Shown: in pieces, positions 24,228 through 36,034 of the stretch | Layout of the letters: every line of letters starts with the position of its first letter | How positions within the stretch are numbered: position 1 is the stretch's first letter | From: Siphonodentalium dalli | Lineage: Eukaryota > Mollusca > Scaphopoda > Gadilida > Siphonodentaliidae | DNA length: 64,000 bases | NCBI GenBank assembly: GCA_032622095.1 | Contig: CP136061.1 | Span: 256,898,077-256,962,076 of the forward strand | Direction: 5' to 3' | Notes under the pieces: generated by a model | The model's database searches: none | Seen by the model: the letters and a program-made list of their open reading frames with translations, nothing else | Told to the model about the DNA's origin: nothing | Made by a program: the position numbers and the translations under genes

Positions 24228-24766
24228 GGAAAAATATCTTTATTGGATAAATTTACATATAATACTGAATACATTTTTATGAAAACGGGGATTTAATGCA
24301 TATTTCACATAGCCACATCTGATTTATTTATAGAGGTAACGTTTATGTATGCTTGACTTTCAGCGATTTACATGGGTGGGACACAATGACTCAATGAGAC
24401 ATAATTTATGGCCCTGGTAGGACCCAACTTCAGTAGATGACAGGCACTTCGAAAAGGAATGAGATAATTTGCCAAATGACTATTGTTTTGGGGCTAAATA
24501 ATTTAGATCAAACAAACTGATGTCATAGTGGTATGTTCGGTGTGTTTCCTATACGGTTACTACTTAGGGGTGACCCCTTCTGTGAAGTAGATGATGAGAA
24601 ACAAGTATTAAGGGTGGTCCCAGCTCGAGATTGCATGCTTGTTCATGACTTTTGTGAGCTTATATCGTACTCTCAGATGTCTAAGCATTGTGATGGTCAA
24701 TAATAGTGATAGCGGAGACCTAGACTTAAATTAACAATATTGATTGAAATTTAATTCTATTTCAAT
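24228..24766. other. Intergenic, no gene seen
   Basis: No coding or repeat signal recognised. Confidence 0.45.
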
Positions 24767-24770
24767 TTAA

Positions 24771-25263
24771 AGACACGGTTGGCCTTGGCGGTGGGTATCC
24801 TGTGAAAATATTTCCACCCGTCAAAAACCGCCACAAACAGAAAGAACATCAAAATGTAGATAGACTTTGTCCGTATACAAATAAGAAATATCGCATAAAC
24901 AGTATGTTATGGTCATTTGTTTGACCATTGTTATGTAAACAAAAGCATACAAGTTACCTTTCTGGTGTTTGTTTATATTATGATGGTAAACATAAAGAGC
25001 GTTCTTTGTTGGTGAATTCCTGATATGGAACTAATAAAGAGCGTTTATGCCATTTGTGTGTGATTAGCCAGTAGCATTGTGCTGTCTTCTGTAACACAAT
25101 CAGACTCTTGCTTATGTCAAATATAGTAGGTCTTTATTATAACATGCTGTTTACGCGATGGTCATGGTATATATGAACGGAACTGTATGCGTTTTAATGT
25201 TTTTCTGTTTACGGTGTTTGGAACAAATATGAATATTTTCGACAATTAAGGCCGCACGTGCCT
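24771..25263 (-). mobile_element. TTAA-type MITE, copy 2 (inverted)
   Basis: A 493-bp element flanked by TTAA at 24767-24770 and 25264-25267, in the opposite orientation to copy 1. The left end starts AGACACGGTTGGCCTTGGCG. The interior shares the AATAAAGAGCGTTTATGCC and GTGTGTGATTAGCCAGTAGC words with the other copies. Confidence 0.85.
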
Positions 25264-25267
25264 TTAA

Positions 25268-27560
25268 TTCTATATATGTCTCTATGCGAAAAAACTTAAT
25301 GATCGTTGAGAATTTTATCTGAAATTACTAATCATGCGGCACATGCTGACACTATTGTTAGGCATCTGATAGTATATAAACATTTTAATAATTGCCCAGG
25401 AGGAATGACATTAGTATGAGGGACGCAAAGGAAAATCCACCACAAAGTCATTTAAATCTTGCCATTTCAAAGTTGGATCTTCACATTCTATGACACACAT
25501 TATTAATGAAAGGTACTTCATAATTTATTAACTGTACTAGTTACTTCCCTATCGCAACAGCAAAAACTTTGTACTGGTGGAATATAACATTATTGATGGG
25601 CATAGATACATAGATATTCATGGCATGGTCTGAGAAAATGCTACTAGATTAAACATTTATACGATTGCCTCATTAGTCATGTACATGTATAACAAGAAGG
25701 TCGTGACAGTTCAACTAAGTTGGCCTGGAATTATTATATTTAGCATACATATTATTCCAATCCCAATGTGTCAAGTCGACAATAGCAAGTACGCAGGGCT
25801 ATATTTAATAATTTTTCCACAAATAGCCACTCGTTAATATATATGCTAGCCATGCTGGTCAAGCTCCCGCTTAATGCTTAAGGTTTAAATCGAGAACACA
25901 GTGTTAAAATCATGAATTATTTAATATGTGAGAATGCTAAAACTAATCACCATGCATTATAATTATTATATTTAACTTGATGTGTCCATCACATGAAACA
26001 GAATTCATACACACAGATGGAAAGTTGGCCCAGAAGGATATCCTCTCACCAGTCACTGCATGAACTCTGCAGTGTGCCGAGACCAAGTGGGATTGGGAGA
26101 TGTTCTTTCTTTTCCTTCACTCAACAAGAAGATAAACGACTCACTTTGTTAGTCACCAATTCACTGGGCTTTACATGTTTGTTACATCTGTGTGTTGACT
26201 GCTCTGTAGATGGCTAGAATTGAATTTTGACCTGAGTCACATTCACAGTGAGTGGGTGAGGCTGAGCCTGAAGTCGTTGATAACTAAATTTACTAATCTG
26301 TAATTACTAAATTGACTAATACAATCCTAATATTATTAGATTAGAAGGCCACATGACCGCTTTCACTGGATACTGCTTCCACAAGTTCCAGCTACGTGCT
26401 ACGTTCAACGGTTCATGACTGAACTATACTGTCTATACTGAGTACATGAGTAAATGAGTCAGCTCTAAAATGTCCATTTTCTGATTTCCTTGACCAAGTT
26501 GAGGCTTGACCTGACAGTGTTTGATATATTAACAATTAAATTTACTATTTAGAGAAGTAGTTAGTTAGTAGACTGAACAATTTGCCGCTTGCAGTTGCAA
26601 CTCTAAGTTTAAGTCTAAGTCTAACCAGTCCAGGTGAAAACAGACTTAAAATTGAACAATAACAGAACAAGTCAAATCGCCGTGGTGATCAGTCTGCACA
26701 GACCAGTCCACATTTCACCCCAGTGACCTTCATTTTCATATTTTTGTCAGTCACAGATTCGTCATTGAGTTTCTTTCCGAATGACTGATTTTCACTTTTA
26801 AACTTCCAAGTTCAAAACAAGTTCTAGTGTTGTTGTTGTTCTTCTTCTTTTGACTGCTTTGACTCTAAAGTCATTCCAGTAATGGGCTCGTTGTGCTATC
26901 TTCGCTTGTGCTTTATCGTTTGTTCTTAACGCTTACGTGCTGTGATACCGTTGTACATTTCAAATACGAGCGATAACAATAACAAGCAATTCAATTTCAA
27001 ATTTCGCAAATAAGAGAGCGCCACCATTTTGTAAAGAAATCACGTCATCATTTCCAACGTTGCTATGGCCTGCCAGGTGACGTAATATTCAAACTTTAAC
27101 GGTACGGAATCTGGCGAGGTTTGCCGAATGCTATGCGCCCGTGTCAGCTAAATCCACATTAAGCATTTAATTTTGAATAAGGTTGATTTTGTGTTACAAA
27201 TTTAATAGTGTTGCTATGGGGAGGCTGATCGAAGAAGCAAAATAAATTCGTTTTATTAATTTGTCAATTCTATTCCAACATGGCGGCCACCATAGGGCCC
27301 CATAGGTCTGAATCGCCCGGATGTAAAAACATTTTTTTCACGTTGATGGGGTATAGAAATTACTGACGTCACATACGCAATACCGTAAAACAACCCTTTT
27401 GGGTTGTGATAAATTACGCTAGCTGGCTACTGGCTAGTATATATCTAACTACAGGAATGATTTTAAAGATATATTTCGGGATACGAAGGGGAATATTAAA
27501 AACAACAGCTATAATTTGTCAAACATTCTGTTTATTAACCAAATTTGTTAATTACATATA
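25268..27560. other. Long intergenic stretch, no gene seen
   Basis: 2.3 kb without a convincing frame; 25993-26217 is open for 74 codons but has no recognisable features. The GGCGGCCACCAT motif at 27281-27292 is of the kind seen in the CCAAGATGGC repeats. Exons of an unrecognised gene cannot be excluded. Confidence 0.4.
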
Positions 27561-27562
27561 TT

Positions 27563-27978
27563 AATTATAGCTGAAGGGGTCACTATCATCACGCGGAGGG
27601 TATTTGGGTACCTCGCTTAAATATTTAGAGGATATGGGTACCTCGCTTAATCGAGACAGAGGATTTGCGTACCTCGCTTAATGAAATCTCACAGATAAAC
27701 GAGATTTCTGATGCCGTCTGCCTTCGTTGTTTATTTTTGAAGTCACAAAGACACAAAACAAAATGAAAATGTCGCATAAAGAATAATTAAATGTAATTAA
27801 ATTACTCGATGATGAACATTACGTCCCCTTGTATCACGTGATCTACGTCCGAGATTTCATTAAGCGAGGTACGCAAATCCTCTGTCTAGATTAAGCGAGG
27901 TACCCAAATCCTCTAAAAATTAAGCGAGGTACCCAAATCCCCTCCGCGTGATGATAGTGATCCATTCAGCTTAATTAT
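27563..27978. repeat. Fold-back element with triplicated GGGTACCTCGCTTAAT
   Basis: Arms of about 126 bp (27563-27690 and 27851-27978) are near-perfect inverse copies around a 160-bp spacer. Each arm holds three copies of GATTTGGGTACCTCGCTTAA or a variant. Outer arm sequences include CACTATCATCACGCGGAGGG. Confidence 0.9.
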
Positions 27979-28299
27979 GCCCTGAGTGTGATGGTATTCG
28001 TGATATGCACACAAAAATGCATAAATTAAGCCTTTATGAATCCAAATTCAGGGCCAAATGTCATCAAATCACCCAACTTTGTGCAACTTCGTGGGAACGG
28101 TAGGATAGAACAAATATTATATAATAAATTGGTATAATTGTCAAATTATTTGGGGCTATCCATATCCCATGTGGGTTCCTTGATTCAATCACAATATTTT
28201 AGTGTACTATAAGCGTCTAAATTATAATCTGGGGGTGTTTTAACTCTGAATATATCATTAATGCTCCAAATTTTACATTGATGTCATGTTTTGTTACAG
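27979..28299. other. Spacer ahead of a coding exon
   Basis: Non-coding. It ends in a good splice-acceptor context (pyrimidine-rich, TGTTTTGTTACAG, with AG at 28298-28299). Confidence 0.5.
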
Positions 28300-28626
28300 A
28301 AGTGTGAGGACCGACGGTTATCTGTAGCGGCCAAGTCCAGCTGGGACGAGTCGAAAAAAAAGAAGGTGTTGGCCGTCCTCAGGATGGAATTCATGTCCTC
28401 GGAAGAGGATTGTTCGGACTCAGAAGTTATGCGGGTAAAGCCGATAGCGTGGCGCTCGTCGGAGTGCTGCGAGGCGTTTAAAGCGTTAGACTCCCGCACC
28501 GAAAGAAAGTCGACGCCGCAGTCAAAACGCCAGCGGCGACGGAGGATTTTGTCTGGAGGTGTGACATCCTCTAGGCAAATGCCGAAAGACATAAAGGCTT
28601 CGGAGGAGTGGGCAGTAGTATTTTAA
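28300..28626 (+). CDS. Terminal coding exon of an uncharacterised multi-copy invertebrate protein
   Basis: From the acceptor AG at 28298-28299 the frame reads KCEDRRLSVAAKSSWDESKK and stays open to a TAA at 28624-28626, about 108 residues. Visible features are an acidic serine patch (MSSEEDCSDSE), a VKPIAWRS motif, a following F-x-x-LD segment, a very basic KRQRRRRILSGG stretch and a WAVVF terminus. I recall this layout (acidic patch, VKPLPWRS, basic R/K cluster, terminal tryptophan) from multi-copy uncharacterised proteins in marine invertebrates; no function is known to me. No upstream exon was identified. Directly after the stop comes a 55-bp sequence repeated at 57203-57258, suggesting the exon is part of, or captured beside, a repeat. 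The antisense frame 28284-28592 is a shadow. Confidence 0.55.
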   Translation, partial: KCEDRRLSVAAKSSWDESKKKKVLAVLRMEFMSSEEDCSDSEVMRVKPIAWRSSECCEAFKALDSRTERKSTPQSKRQRRRRILSGGVTSSRQMPKDIKASEEWAVVF

Positions 28627-28677
28627 AAACACAGGGGGGTATCCTTAGTCCCATTGGGAAAGTCACACCTCTAGTTT
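28622..28677 (+). repeat. Shared 55-bp tail sequence, copy 1
   Basis: ACAGGGGGGTATCC, TAGTCCCATTGGGA and AGTCACACCTCTAGTTT; matched at 57203-57258. It contains a TCCCATTGGGA palindrome. Confidence 0.7.
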
Positions 28678-28717
28678 TGTCATGAATTTACATTAAATGC
28701 TGGATCCAGGTATAAAT

Positions 28718-28805
28718 AAAATATACCTACAGCGTTTCCGATTACAAAATTGAAACCCACTCGTGGATTTAATTTCATAATCGGAAATACTATAGGTATA
28801 TTCTA
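28718..28805. repeat. Imperfect hairpin
   Basis: AATATACCTACAGCGTTTCC...GATTACAAAATTGAAA is mirrored by TTTCATAATCGGAAATAC...TAGGTATATT with a spacer of about 15 bp. Confidence 0.75.
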
Positions 28806-28843
28806 TATTTACACATATTGATAAGGCAATATCCTATCATTAA

Positions 28844-29337
28844 AGACACGGTTGGCCTTGGCGGTGGGTATCCTGTGAAAATATCTCCACCCGTCAAAAA
28901 CCGCCACAAACAGAAAGAACATCAAAATGTAGATAGACTTTGTCCGTATACAAATAAGAAATATCGCATAAACAGTATGTTATGGTCATATGTTTGACCA
29001 TTGTTATGTAAACAAAGGCGTAAAAAGTAACTTTTCTTGTGTTTGTTTATATTATGATGGTAAACATAAAGAGCGTTCTTTGTTGGTGAATACCTGATAT
29101 GGAACTAATAAAGAGCGTTTATGCCATTTGTGTGTGATTAGCCAGTAGCATTGTGCTGTCTTCTGTAACACAATCAGGCTCTTGCTTAGGTAAAATATAG
29201 TAGGTCTTTATGATAACATGCTGTTTACGCGATGGTCATGGTATATATGGACGGAACTGTATGCGTTTTACTGTTTTTCTGTTTATGGTGTTTGGAACAA
29301 ATGTGAATATTTTCGACAATTAAGGCCGCACGTGCCT
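28844..29337 (-). mobile_element. TTAA-type MITE, copy 3 (inverted)
   Basis: A 494-bp element flanked by TTAA at 28840-28843 and 29338-29341. It has the same orientation as copy 2 and is the most similar to it by eye. Confidence 0.85.
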
Positions 29338-29341
29338 TTAA

Positions 29342-29920
29342 TCACAGCTAGTTGTTTGATAATTCACATGTGAAGACGGTTGTAGGCTTCCATGGCAATG
29401 GTTCCGATCTTTTTCAAGGATTCTCAGGGATTCTGACGATTTTGTTGATTCTTATATATTTACACCTCAATGTAACTTCCGGTATAACATTGTTTCTACC
29501 ATGCTATTTTGCCATTCAAAAATGTAATTCATACTGTATTTCTTAGCGTCAATTGCATTAGCGTTCTGTTTAAGCATAGTTCTCGTAACCAATTTACTAT
29601 ATATTTCAGGTTTTGATCTGTTCTTATTTGACCCAGAATATGTTTTGGAATGCTTCCCAAGAATAATTTGATATGAGCGTTGTTTTGTTCTAATTTGTTA
29701 TTGTTTGTATGAATTCAATGCACTAGACATCTTTAATCAAATATATACCTTTTCATATTAAACACGCCATTATCGCCTGTTTATAACATTGTCAAATGAA
29801 TAAATGATCAAACTTTATTTCAAAGACTTGACCCTTGACTGAACAGTATATTACATTCTGTAATGGCACAATACCTCCCAGAGAGAAATATCAAACAATG
29901 TTGCCTGAATGGGCTTGTGT
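29342..29920. other. Intergenic, no gene seen
   Basis: AT-rich spacer; the 64-codon frame at 29352 lacks recognisable features. Confidence 0.45.
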
Positions 29921-30198
29921 GAGGGTGACGACCCCCACCCCTGGCATCCGGCTTAAAATGGACCCCGGCATCCGGAATACGCCATAACAGAGAGGCGGCA
30001 TCCGGAATACTATTTGATTAAATTTATTGAAAACAGACCCAGGAACGAAGTGAACGTTGGCATGAGGTGTTGGAATTAGTCTCCGTATTGGCTAGTAATG
30101 ATTTGATTTAGCAGCTTTACGGAAAGATTAAACTTTTTACTAAAGGTATGATCTCATATCATACATATATAGGGCCTACGCCCTGTCTAACTTACTCG

Positions 30199-30434
30199 CG
30201 GCCATATTGGATCCACCAGGTCCAGGTCCGGTTCCGTGGTTTTAGTGCTACAGTTCAAAGTTTTGGAGTAGCATTTCCATATATATGACATATATGGAAG
30301 TCATGAATATTCGAAAGCTCCATATATGGAAATGCTACTACATAACTTTGACAGATCAAACCACGGAACCGGGGCTGCATGGAACAATCTCTGATACCAC
30401 GGAACCGGACCTGCATGGTGGATCTAATATGGCC
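30199..30434. repeat. Fold-back repeat around GGTTCCGTGG
   Basis: Left arm GGCCATATTGGATCCACC, GGTCCGGTTCCGTGG, GTAGCATTTCCATATAT is mirrored by CATATATGGAAATGCTAC, CCACGGAACCGG (twice) and GGTGGATCTAATATGGCC. The right arm carries an extra copy of the CCACGGAACCGG block. Confidence 0.85.
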
Positions 30435-30662
30435 GGGAGTTAATAACATGAATGGGCGTATTGGGTGGGGGTGAAAGGCATAGACCATGTTCCAAATGAC
30501 AGGAGTGGTATATGCTGAATGAGGAGCAGTTGAAGTGGCATGTGCGGAAACCACCTATAGCTAATCTTGGGTGAACGTTCATGGCCGTACACGGCAGTAT
30601 TGAACACCAGGGACACGCAAATAGATAACTAACATCTTTTTAATATTTAATATTTCAAATTA

Positions 30663-30915
30663 AAGTTACTCAATCCATATCATCACATTCCAACAAGAAC
30701 GACAACATGTTTTTAAATGCCGCTTCAGTAATCAGAATCTTATAATTGACCAAATATAACGAACAGCACAATCAACTATAGTATAAAATTGCACAAAACC
30801 TGTTTATCAACATTTTGTTCAACGATGGGTTCCTTGACTCGAATCAAATATGTCCCCCCCCCCCCGAAGCCAAGGAAATAGTAATTTGCGAGCGTCAATT
30901 CGGATTGAGTACCTT
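30663..30915. mobile_element. Short AAGGTACTCAATCC element
   Basis: Ends AAGTTACTCAATCC and GGATTGAGTACCTT, with TA on both sides (30661-30662, 30916-30917). 253 bp; contains a C13 run at 30854. Confidence 0.75.
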
Positions 30916-31178
30916 TATCAAACGTATAGCATTAAACATGTGCAGTATGGTATAATAAATCTAACAATGTTATGATTTCACATAACTCTAGGAGTTAAGA
31001 TTGTAATAACTCAAGCGAATACTACAGATATTTACTTTGAATAGGGGACCAGTCACCGTACCTCAAAAGATAACTGACATTGATCGAACGCTAATTGGCA
31101 TGTTATAAATTGTCAGTCACAACATGTATTGATTATCTTAATTTAAATCGTAATTTATATAATTTTAATACAATATTA

Positions 31179-31440
31179 AAGGTACACAATCCGATCAGAC
31201 TCTCCTAAATTACTATTTCTGTCGAGGGTAAACATATTTGATTCTAGTCGATGAACTCACCCGTCAAAGCGCAGATTGATCAATATAGATTTTTGAAGTT
31301 TGTGATTTCAAAAGTTTGATTACCAGAAACACGAGGTCAAACGGACGATCTTGCAGATAATGATGGATAACTCTAAATCAAGTGATTATTATTACCACTT
31401 GATTTTAGAGTTATCCATCTTTATCGGCAAGATAATATAA
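31179..31440. repeat. Partial AAGGTACTCAATCC copy with hairpin
   Basis: Starts AAGGTACACAATCCGATC after TA. It contains a strong stem (GATGGATAACTCTAAATCAA paired with TTGATTTTAGAGTTATCCAT) at 31362-31422. No right terminus is visible. Confidence 0.7.
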
Positions 31441-32935
31441 CAAACCGATATCGCAGATCAGCATTTCGATTTATTTTAATAGTAGGTACTATATATTAAT
31501 TATCACTATTTAGATATGTCAGATGTGATAACGAGACGTATAATTAGCTAAGTTGTGGAAAATAGAGTGTCCGAGCAGGGGGTCGCGGAATAAATTTACA
31601 TATATAGGGCGAAAAAATAGTTTTTGCCCCTCTCCGGGAACCCACCACCCCTCTACCTGCAATTTTGTTCTTTTTTTCCGCTCAACTTTTGGGACCCACC
31701 CCCAAAATCTTACAAAAACATAAAATATAAACCAAATCATAGCCTAGCAAAGAATTGTTCCGTTTCTTATTATTTAATACTATTCCCAGCATTTTAATAA
31801 ACCTCTAAACTGCTCTAAAGGGAGATAATTCTATTAGTATAAAACGTGGAAATGCTGAATGCATGCACTTAAAAACATTGGGCATAATGCCATAAAACAT
31901 AATAATTATGAGGTAATACATGTCCTGATATCCTCAATAACTACATATTCTTTTATATAACAATAGTATATGATGTTTTAGAGCCAAGGCCCAATAGTAA
32001 TACTATAGTAATAGGGGTAGAACAAATTTCATCTCCCCTATTTCTGTGATATATATCTGCATATGGGTATAATGGGACCCAAGGAAAGTCACACTCACAG
32101 CAGCTCACAGTCTAAATACAAATGTACATGTATGTATGTCATGTTGGTGTGCAGATTGACATAATTATACTAATATTAGTGAAGAATTGGTATTATTATT
32201 AACTTATTATCAGAGTATAAAGTTTAGTTTAAAGCCAGCGGAGATATCCAAGCCACAGTCACCTTGTACAAACCGTCCGTATACATGTAGGTGCCCCCTG
32301 TGCAATGTGGTTTACTGGACTATCACATGGAAACCCATTATAAGAACAAGCATCCTGGATCAGACTGTCCAGTTGAGATATTTGACTCTGAGAGAGTTCG
32401 CATGAAGAGAGTTGCATAGATTACCTGTGCAGTTTGATCCAGTATGATTTATAATTAGTTTCAAGAACAAAGTTCATATTAGTAATGTTTATATTCTAGC
32501 TTTATGTTGCATATGGAATAAGTTGAGACTTTAATACCAAAAGCTACTTTTATAGTTACATTGCTATATCCTGCTATATCCTAAATTGAATATCAAAGCA
32601 ACCAATAATGAACAAGCAACTAATAATTACAATACCATATGTATTGGCAGTCAAATAACTGGAACTCCAGATATACTACCTTACTACATGTATCTGTACA
32701 GTACGTAACTGCTTAGACTGCTTGTGAATAATAACTGTGGTTGAATTAATATCACAAACGGCATACATACACCCCTAAATGGTAGCCTAGTGTGTCATAT
32801 GGTTGATATTAACAGATTACATGAGCACAAAAACAGTGATTTTAAGTGGAGGAAAAAATTAGCATTTTTGGTCATTTACGCATTTTTTCCGGGTCCAAAT
32901 GACCCACCAACCCCCGCCCTATATATGGAATTTTT
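31441..32935. other. Intergenic, no gene seen
   Basis: AT-rich; short frames only. Confidence 0.45.
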
Positions 32936-32942
32936 GTGCGCG

Positions 32943-32967
32943 ACCCCCCCCCCCCCCCCCCCCCCCT
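32943..32967. repeat. Poly-C tract
   Basis: An uninterrupted C run of about 24-25 bases; the length may be an assembly estimate. Confidence 0.9.
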
Positions 32968-33169
32968 GGTCCGAGCAAAGAAATATAAATTAGCGGACAT
33001 AATTTCGTTGTGTTTTTTGTTGTTTAACGTCAAGAAAAATTATCAATGGAAGCATCCGGCATCCGATATATGTGCCCGACGGCATCTGGCGTACGGTGGT
33101 CTGTCATACGGAATACGCCATAACAGACCCCGCATCCGGCGTACGAAAAGGGGGGTCGTCACCCTCTTG

Positions 33170-33429
33170 TATTGAATGACAGCTGGGGAATGCCATATTT
33201 GTTTTCCTGACCACCCCTTCATATCCTCAATTCATCATCCCCGGTTTCTAGAAAATAATGAAAAAATGTATACCCCTTTATGTTAATAAGTAAAAAGATC
33301 TCAGATCTTTCATTTCAATTTATTGATAGTTATCGAGGACTAAATTCAACCTAACATTATAAATGCACAAATATATTTTGATAAATTTGAAGTAGATAAA
33401 TCCCATGTTTTCATGAATTTATCAATATT
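33170..33429. other. Spacer
   Basis: AT-rich, no feature recognised. Confidence 0.4.
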
Positions 33430-33720
33430 TTCCCAGGCCTGCATTCATTCCAGAATGGTAAATGTGCAAATAAATTTTAATAAATTTCTGATTTATGTAG
33501 ATAAATTCCATATTTATCACATAATAAATTAGACATTTATCAAAATTTATTACCATGATAAATTTTTGGTAAATTTGGAACTTTATTATTTAATAAATCC
33601 CAATAAATTTTAAATAAATTCCCAAATTTATCGACATTTATCATTAAGATAAATTCCAATAAATTTGACATTTCCACAAATTTATCAGGGATTTATTACT
33701 ATGATAAATTCCATATTTCA
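33430..33720. repeat. AT-rich array of ATAAATTT / AAATTTAT words
   Basis: Many mutually complementary variants of GATAAATT, AATTTATC and TTTAATAAATT, giving a strongly fold-prone stretch immediately downstream of the fucosyltransferase gene. Confidence 0.7.
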
Positions 33721-33766
33721 TGCAGTGCATCTTCCTCACAATACACCACTTCAATGCAATACAGCA

Positions 33767-34942
33767 CTAGAAATTATGCAGCTTTGAATATATTCTTTTC
33801 TCGCAATGTCTCTTTGGGTCTAATGTCTTGCGTAAGTTGGTGTAGACTTGTTCTCTACCGTTATCACTATTAATAGCGTCACACAATGGCTCCCATATAG
33901 AATCATCGGCATATAGAAGCCTAAAACGGATGTCATGAGAAGATCTCCATTCATGATAACTCATATACAATGTCCTGTCGTGAGCGACCTTCTTTAGATA
34001 TGTCGCTAATTGAGACGGGCCACTAAAATCATTAGCATAAATGAAGGATCTCGGCGGGAGTAGTCTTTCATATGTTTTCCGGTTGGCGCCCATGACAACG
34101 GGAACAACGCCCCGCGATAAAGCATGAAGGAACGGTTTCTCAGAAATATAGTCCTTACAATTTCCGTTCTCGAAAGCAAGATAGAATGCAAATTTATCGA
34201 CGGCTTCACAAGCAGCAACGGGGATACGCAAAGTGACATTGAATCCAGGGCACCGATAATGATCCGTCCCACAACGCCCAAATATGGAAACCCGTATGCT
34301 CCTCGATAAAATTTGGATATATCGTAAGCGACCATTCGTGTCCCAAGCACAATTCGAAATTACGGCTACAGTACTTGGATTCTTACGGTCGAGTGAATCC
34401 GGTACAATGGACAACCTTGGTTTGTCAATCGTCCACCCGTACGGGATATGTATATCAGAATCCGATCTGTACGACATTGTCCAGTTGAATGCACCCCAGA
34501 CATGTTTCAATAACGGCATCGGTAATCTTGGAAAAGCTCCATAACCATTTTCTTGCACTATAGCAACCCACCTCTGAGATCGGTTCCTTGGGTTCGAGAA
34601 GAGTTGAAGGTCATTGGCACTCAGAACGGGAACAGCTACTGCGACTGCATGCGCATGCGCGAAATGTTCCAGTCGTCTGCTTACAATGCAGTTTTTCACT
34701 CTGAATATATCCGATGGTGACAATCTGTTGTATCCAACCATATCGTAGATATAATATGTCTTCGGGTTATCTGGAGTGTTGTCACGAGTTTTCATTGTTT
34801 TAACTTCAGGATTTCTCCCATATTCCAAGGAATGGCCTGAACTTTCCTGTTCAAAATAAAATATTAAAATGTTCCCACAGAATAAGAGAGCGAATGAGAC
34901 AAACAAAATCCATAAAATCCATAAACATCGAATTCTAACCAT
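33767..34942 (-). CDS. Alpha-1,3-fucosyltransferase (GT10 family)
   Basis: 391 residues, complete, single exon. Enzymes of this family transfer fucose from GDP-fucose onto GlcNAc of glycan chains in the Golgi. Visible in the sequence: a short cytosolic N-terminus and one hydrophobic segment at residues 6-30 (type II Golgi anchor), a stem of about 30 residues, an N-terminal catalytic half with FNWTMSYRSDSDIHIPYG (152-169), then VAVISNCAWDTNGR (192-205), and the GDP-fucose-binding signature FYLAFENGNCKDYISEKPF (253-271) followed by GVVPVVMG. Possible N-glycosylation sites are at N120, N153 and N235. The length matches the usual 350-420 residues. The start ATG at 34942 is chosen because it gives the expected short tail before the anchor. 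The gene has no disrupted codons and stands alone among repeats. The exact acceptor specificity (1,3 versus 1,4; core versus antennary) cannot be read from sequence. Confidence 0.93.
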   Translation of the reverse strand: MVRIRCLWILWILFVSFALLFCGNILIFYFEQESSGHSLEYGRNPEVKTMKTRDNTPDNPKTYYIYDMVGYNRLSPSDIFRVKNCIVSRRLEHFAHAHAVAVAVPVLSANDLQLFSNPRNRSQRWVAIVQENGYGAFPRLPMPLLKHVWGAFNWTMSYRSDSDIHIPYGWTIDKPRLSIVPDSLDRKNPSTVAVISNCAWDTNGRLRYIQILSRSIRVSIFGRCGTDHYRCPGFNVTLRIPVAACEAVDKFAFYLAFENGNCKDYISEKPFLHALSRGVVPVVMGANRKTYERLLPPRSFIYANDFSGPSQLATYLKKVAHDRTLYMSYHEWRSSHDIRFRLLYADDSIWEPLCDAINSDNGREQVYTNLRKTLDPKRHCEKRIYSKLHNF

Positions 34943-36030
34943 TATTATAGCAGTTTTGAGAAACCTATATAAATAATGCGACCATTTAAAATTGAATACT
35001 TGATTTGCCTCGCCACAAAGTGGTGGTGCACACGAACGAGTATTTCACCAATACTTCTCTCCGTCATATGTATCGTACATAGCAAAATAATCCCACTGGA
35101 TAGATAGCTGATCGAGAACCACCATCCAAGAATAAAAGCTGAAAGCAAATCCGACGAAAAGTTCTGGAGTTCACTATAGTTTGGCTTACTCCTTTCTCGT
35201 CTTCTGGCGAAAGAAACAACCAAACAATAATCGGACGTCAGCCCTATACAAGTATCAGTATATAGCCATGACGGTAAAGTTAGTTTCACTAGGTATATAT
35301 CGTGACCTGTGTTCCACCTTGTCATATCTGAGTGGTACAATGGGACGAACGTCCAAATATACGAGTATCCTGGGCTGGAAAATAATGAAACAAAGTTAAA
35401 TTGTGTGCTATAAGAGCTGCGAATCCCGAATACCAGTTAAACTGTGCATGTGAATACCGACTACCAAATTAGCAAAGGGTATGAATCCTACGTACCGCAT
35501 GAAAATTACATAAATCCCGAATACATAAAGGGGAATGACACCCTCATTCGTAGTATAGACGACTACTTTGTCGAGAACTATATATACCAAACATAAAACT
35601 TAATAATTTCTTTATAGAAGTAGATTTGTGTATACGTTAACAGGGTGGTTTTTACATATCTGATATAACAATGTTTTCTATTTATTTCATTTAGCTGATT
35701 CACTTAACAATTTATATCTTTAATATGTGAAATCCAGGTGCAAATCATTTGAGTGCAGTGCATTAGTCCGAGAGTTTGATAGCCTGTGTGTTTAATAGTT
35801 CGAGTTAAGGTTTGGTTATGTTATGGTCCACTGCCTGCCAATAGGCATGCCTAGTTTATAGCGACACAGTCTGGTAACACAGTAGACACCCATCTACACG
35901 CATAATATCTTCCCCTAACCCCTAAGCAGCAGTACTAATTATTGTAGTCATTCATGCCTAAAATATCAATTGGATAAAACAGGCATTATAAGATACTAAT
36001 TCGTTGTACTTAGTCAATCATTATAGGACA
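34943..36030. other. Upstream region of the fucosyltransferase, no gene
   Basis: It should contain the promoter and any 5' UTR exons of the fucosyltransferase; no clear TATA element was identified. The open frame 34945-35340 has no recognisable features. AATCCTACGTACCGCATGAA at 35486-35505 is an extra copy of the outer arm sequence of the inverted repeat at 36035-36592. Confidence 0.45.
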
Positions 36031-36034
36031 ATTT

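Larger units (their letters stand above)
29918..33170. mobile_element. Possible 3.2-kb element with GAGGGTGACGACCCCC ends
   Basis: GAGGGTGACGACCCCC at 29921-29936 faces its inverse GGGGGTCGTCACCCTC at 33151-33166. Both ends are followed inward by GGCATCCGG / GAATACGCCATAACAGA motifs (29944-30010; 33050-33145). No coding region lies between; other repeats are nested inside. It could instead be two independent insertions in opposite orientation. Confidence 0.45.

Noticed and set aside
28284-28592. 102-codon minus-strand frame
   Set aside because: Shadow of the forward exon, which has the splice acceptor and the recognisable protein pattern.
34945-35340. 131-codon minus-strand frame upstream of the fucosyltransferase
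   Set aside because: No recognisable motif or conserved composition; probably chance.
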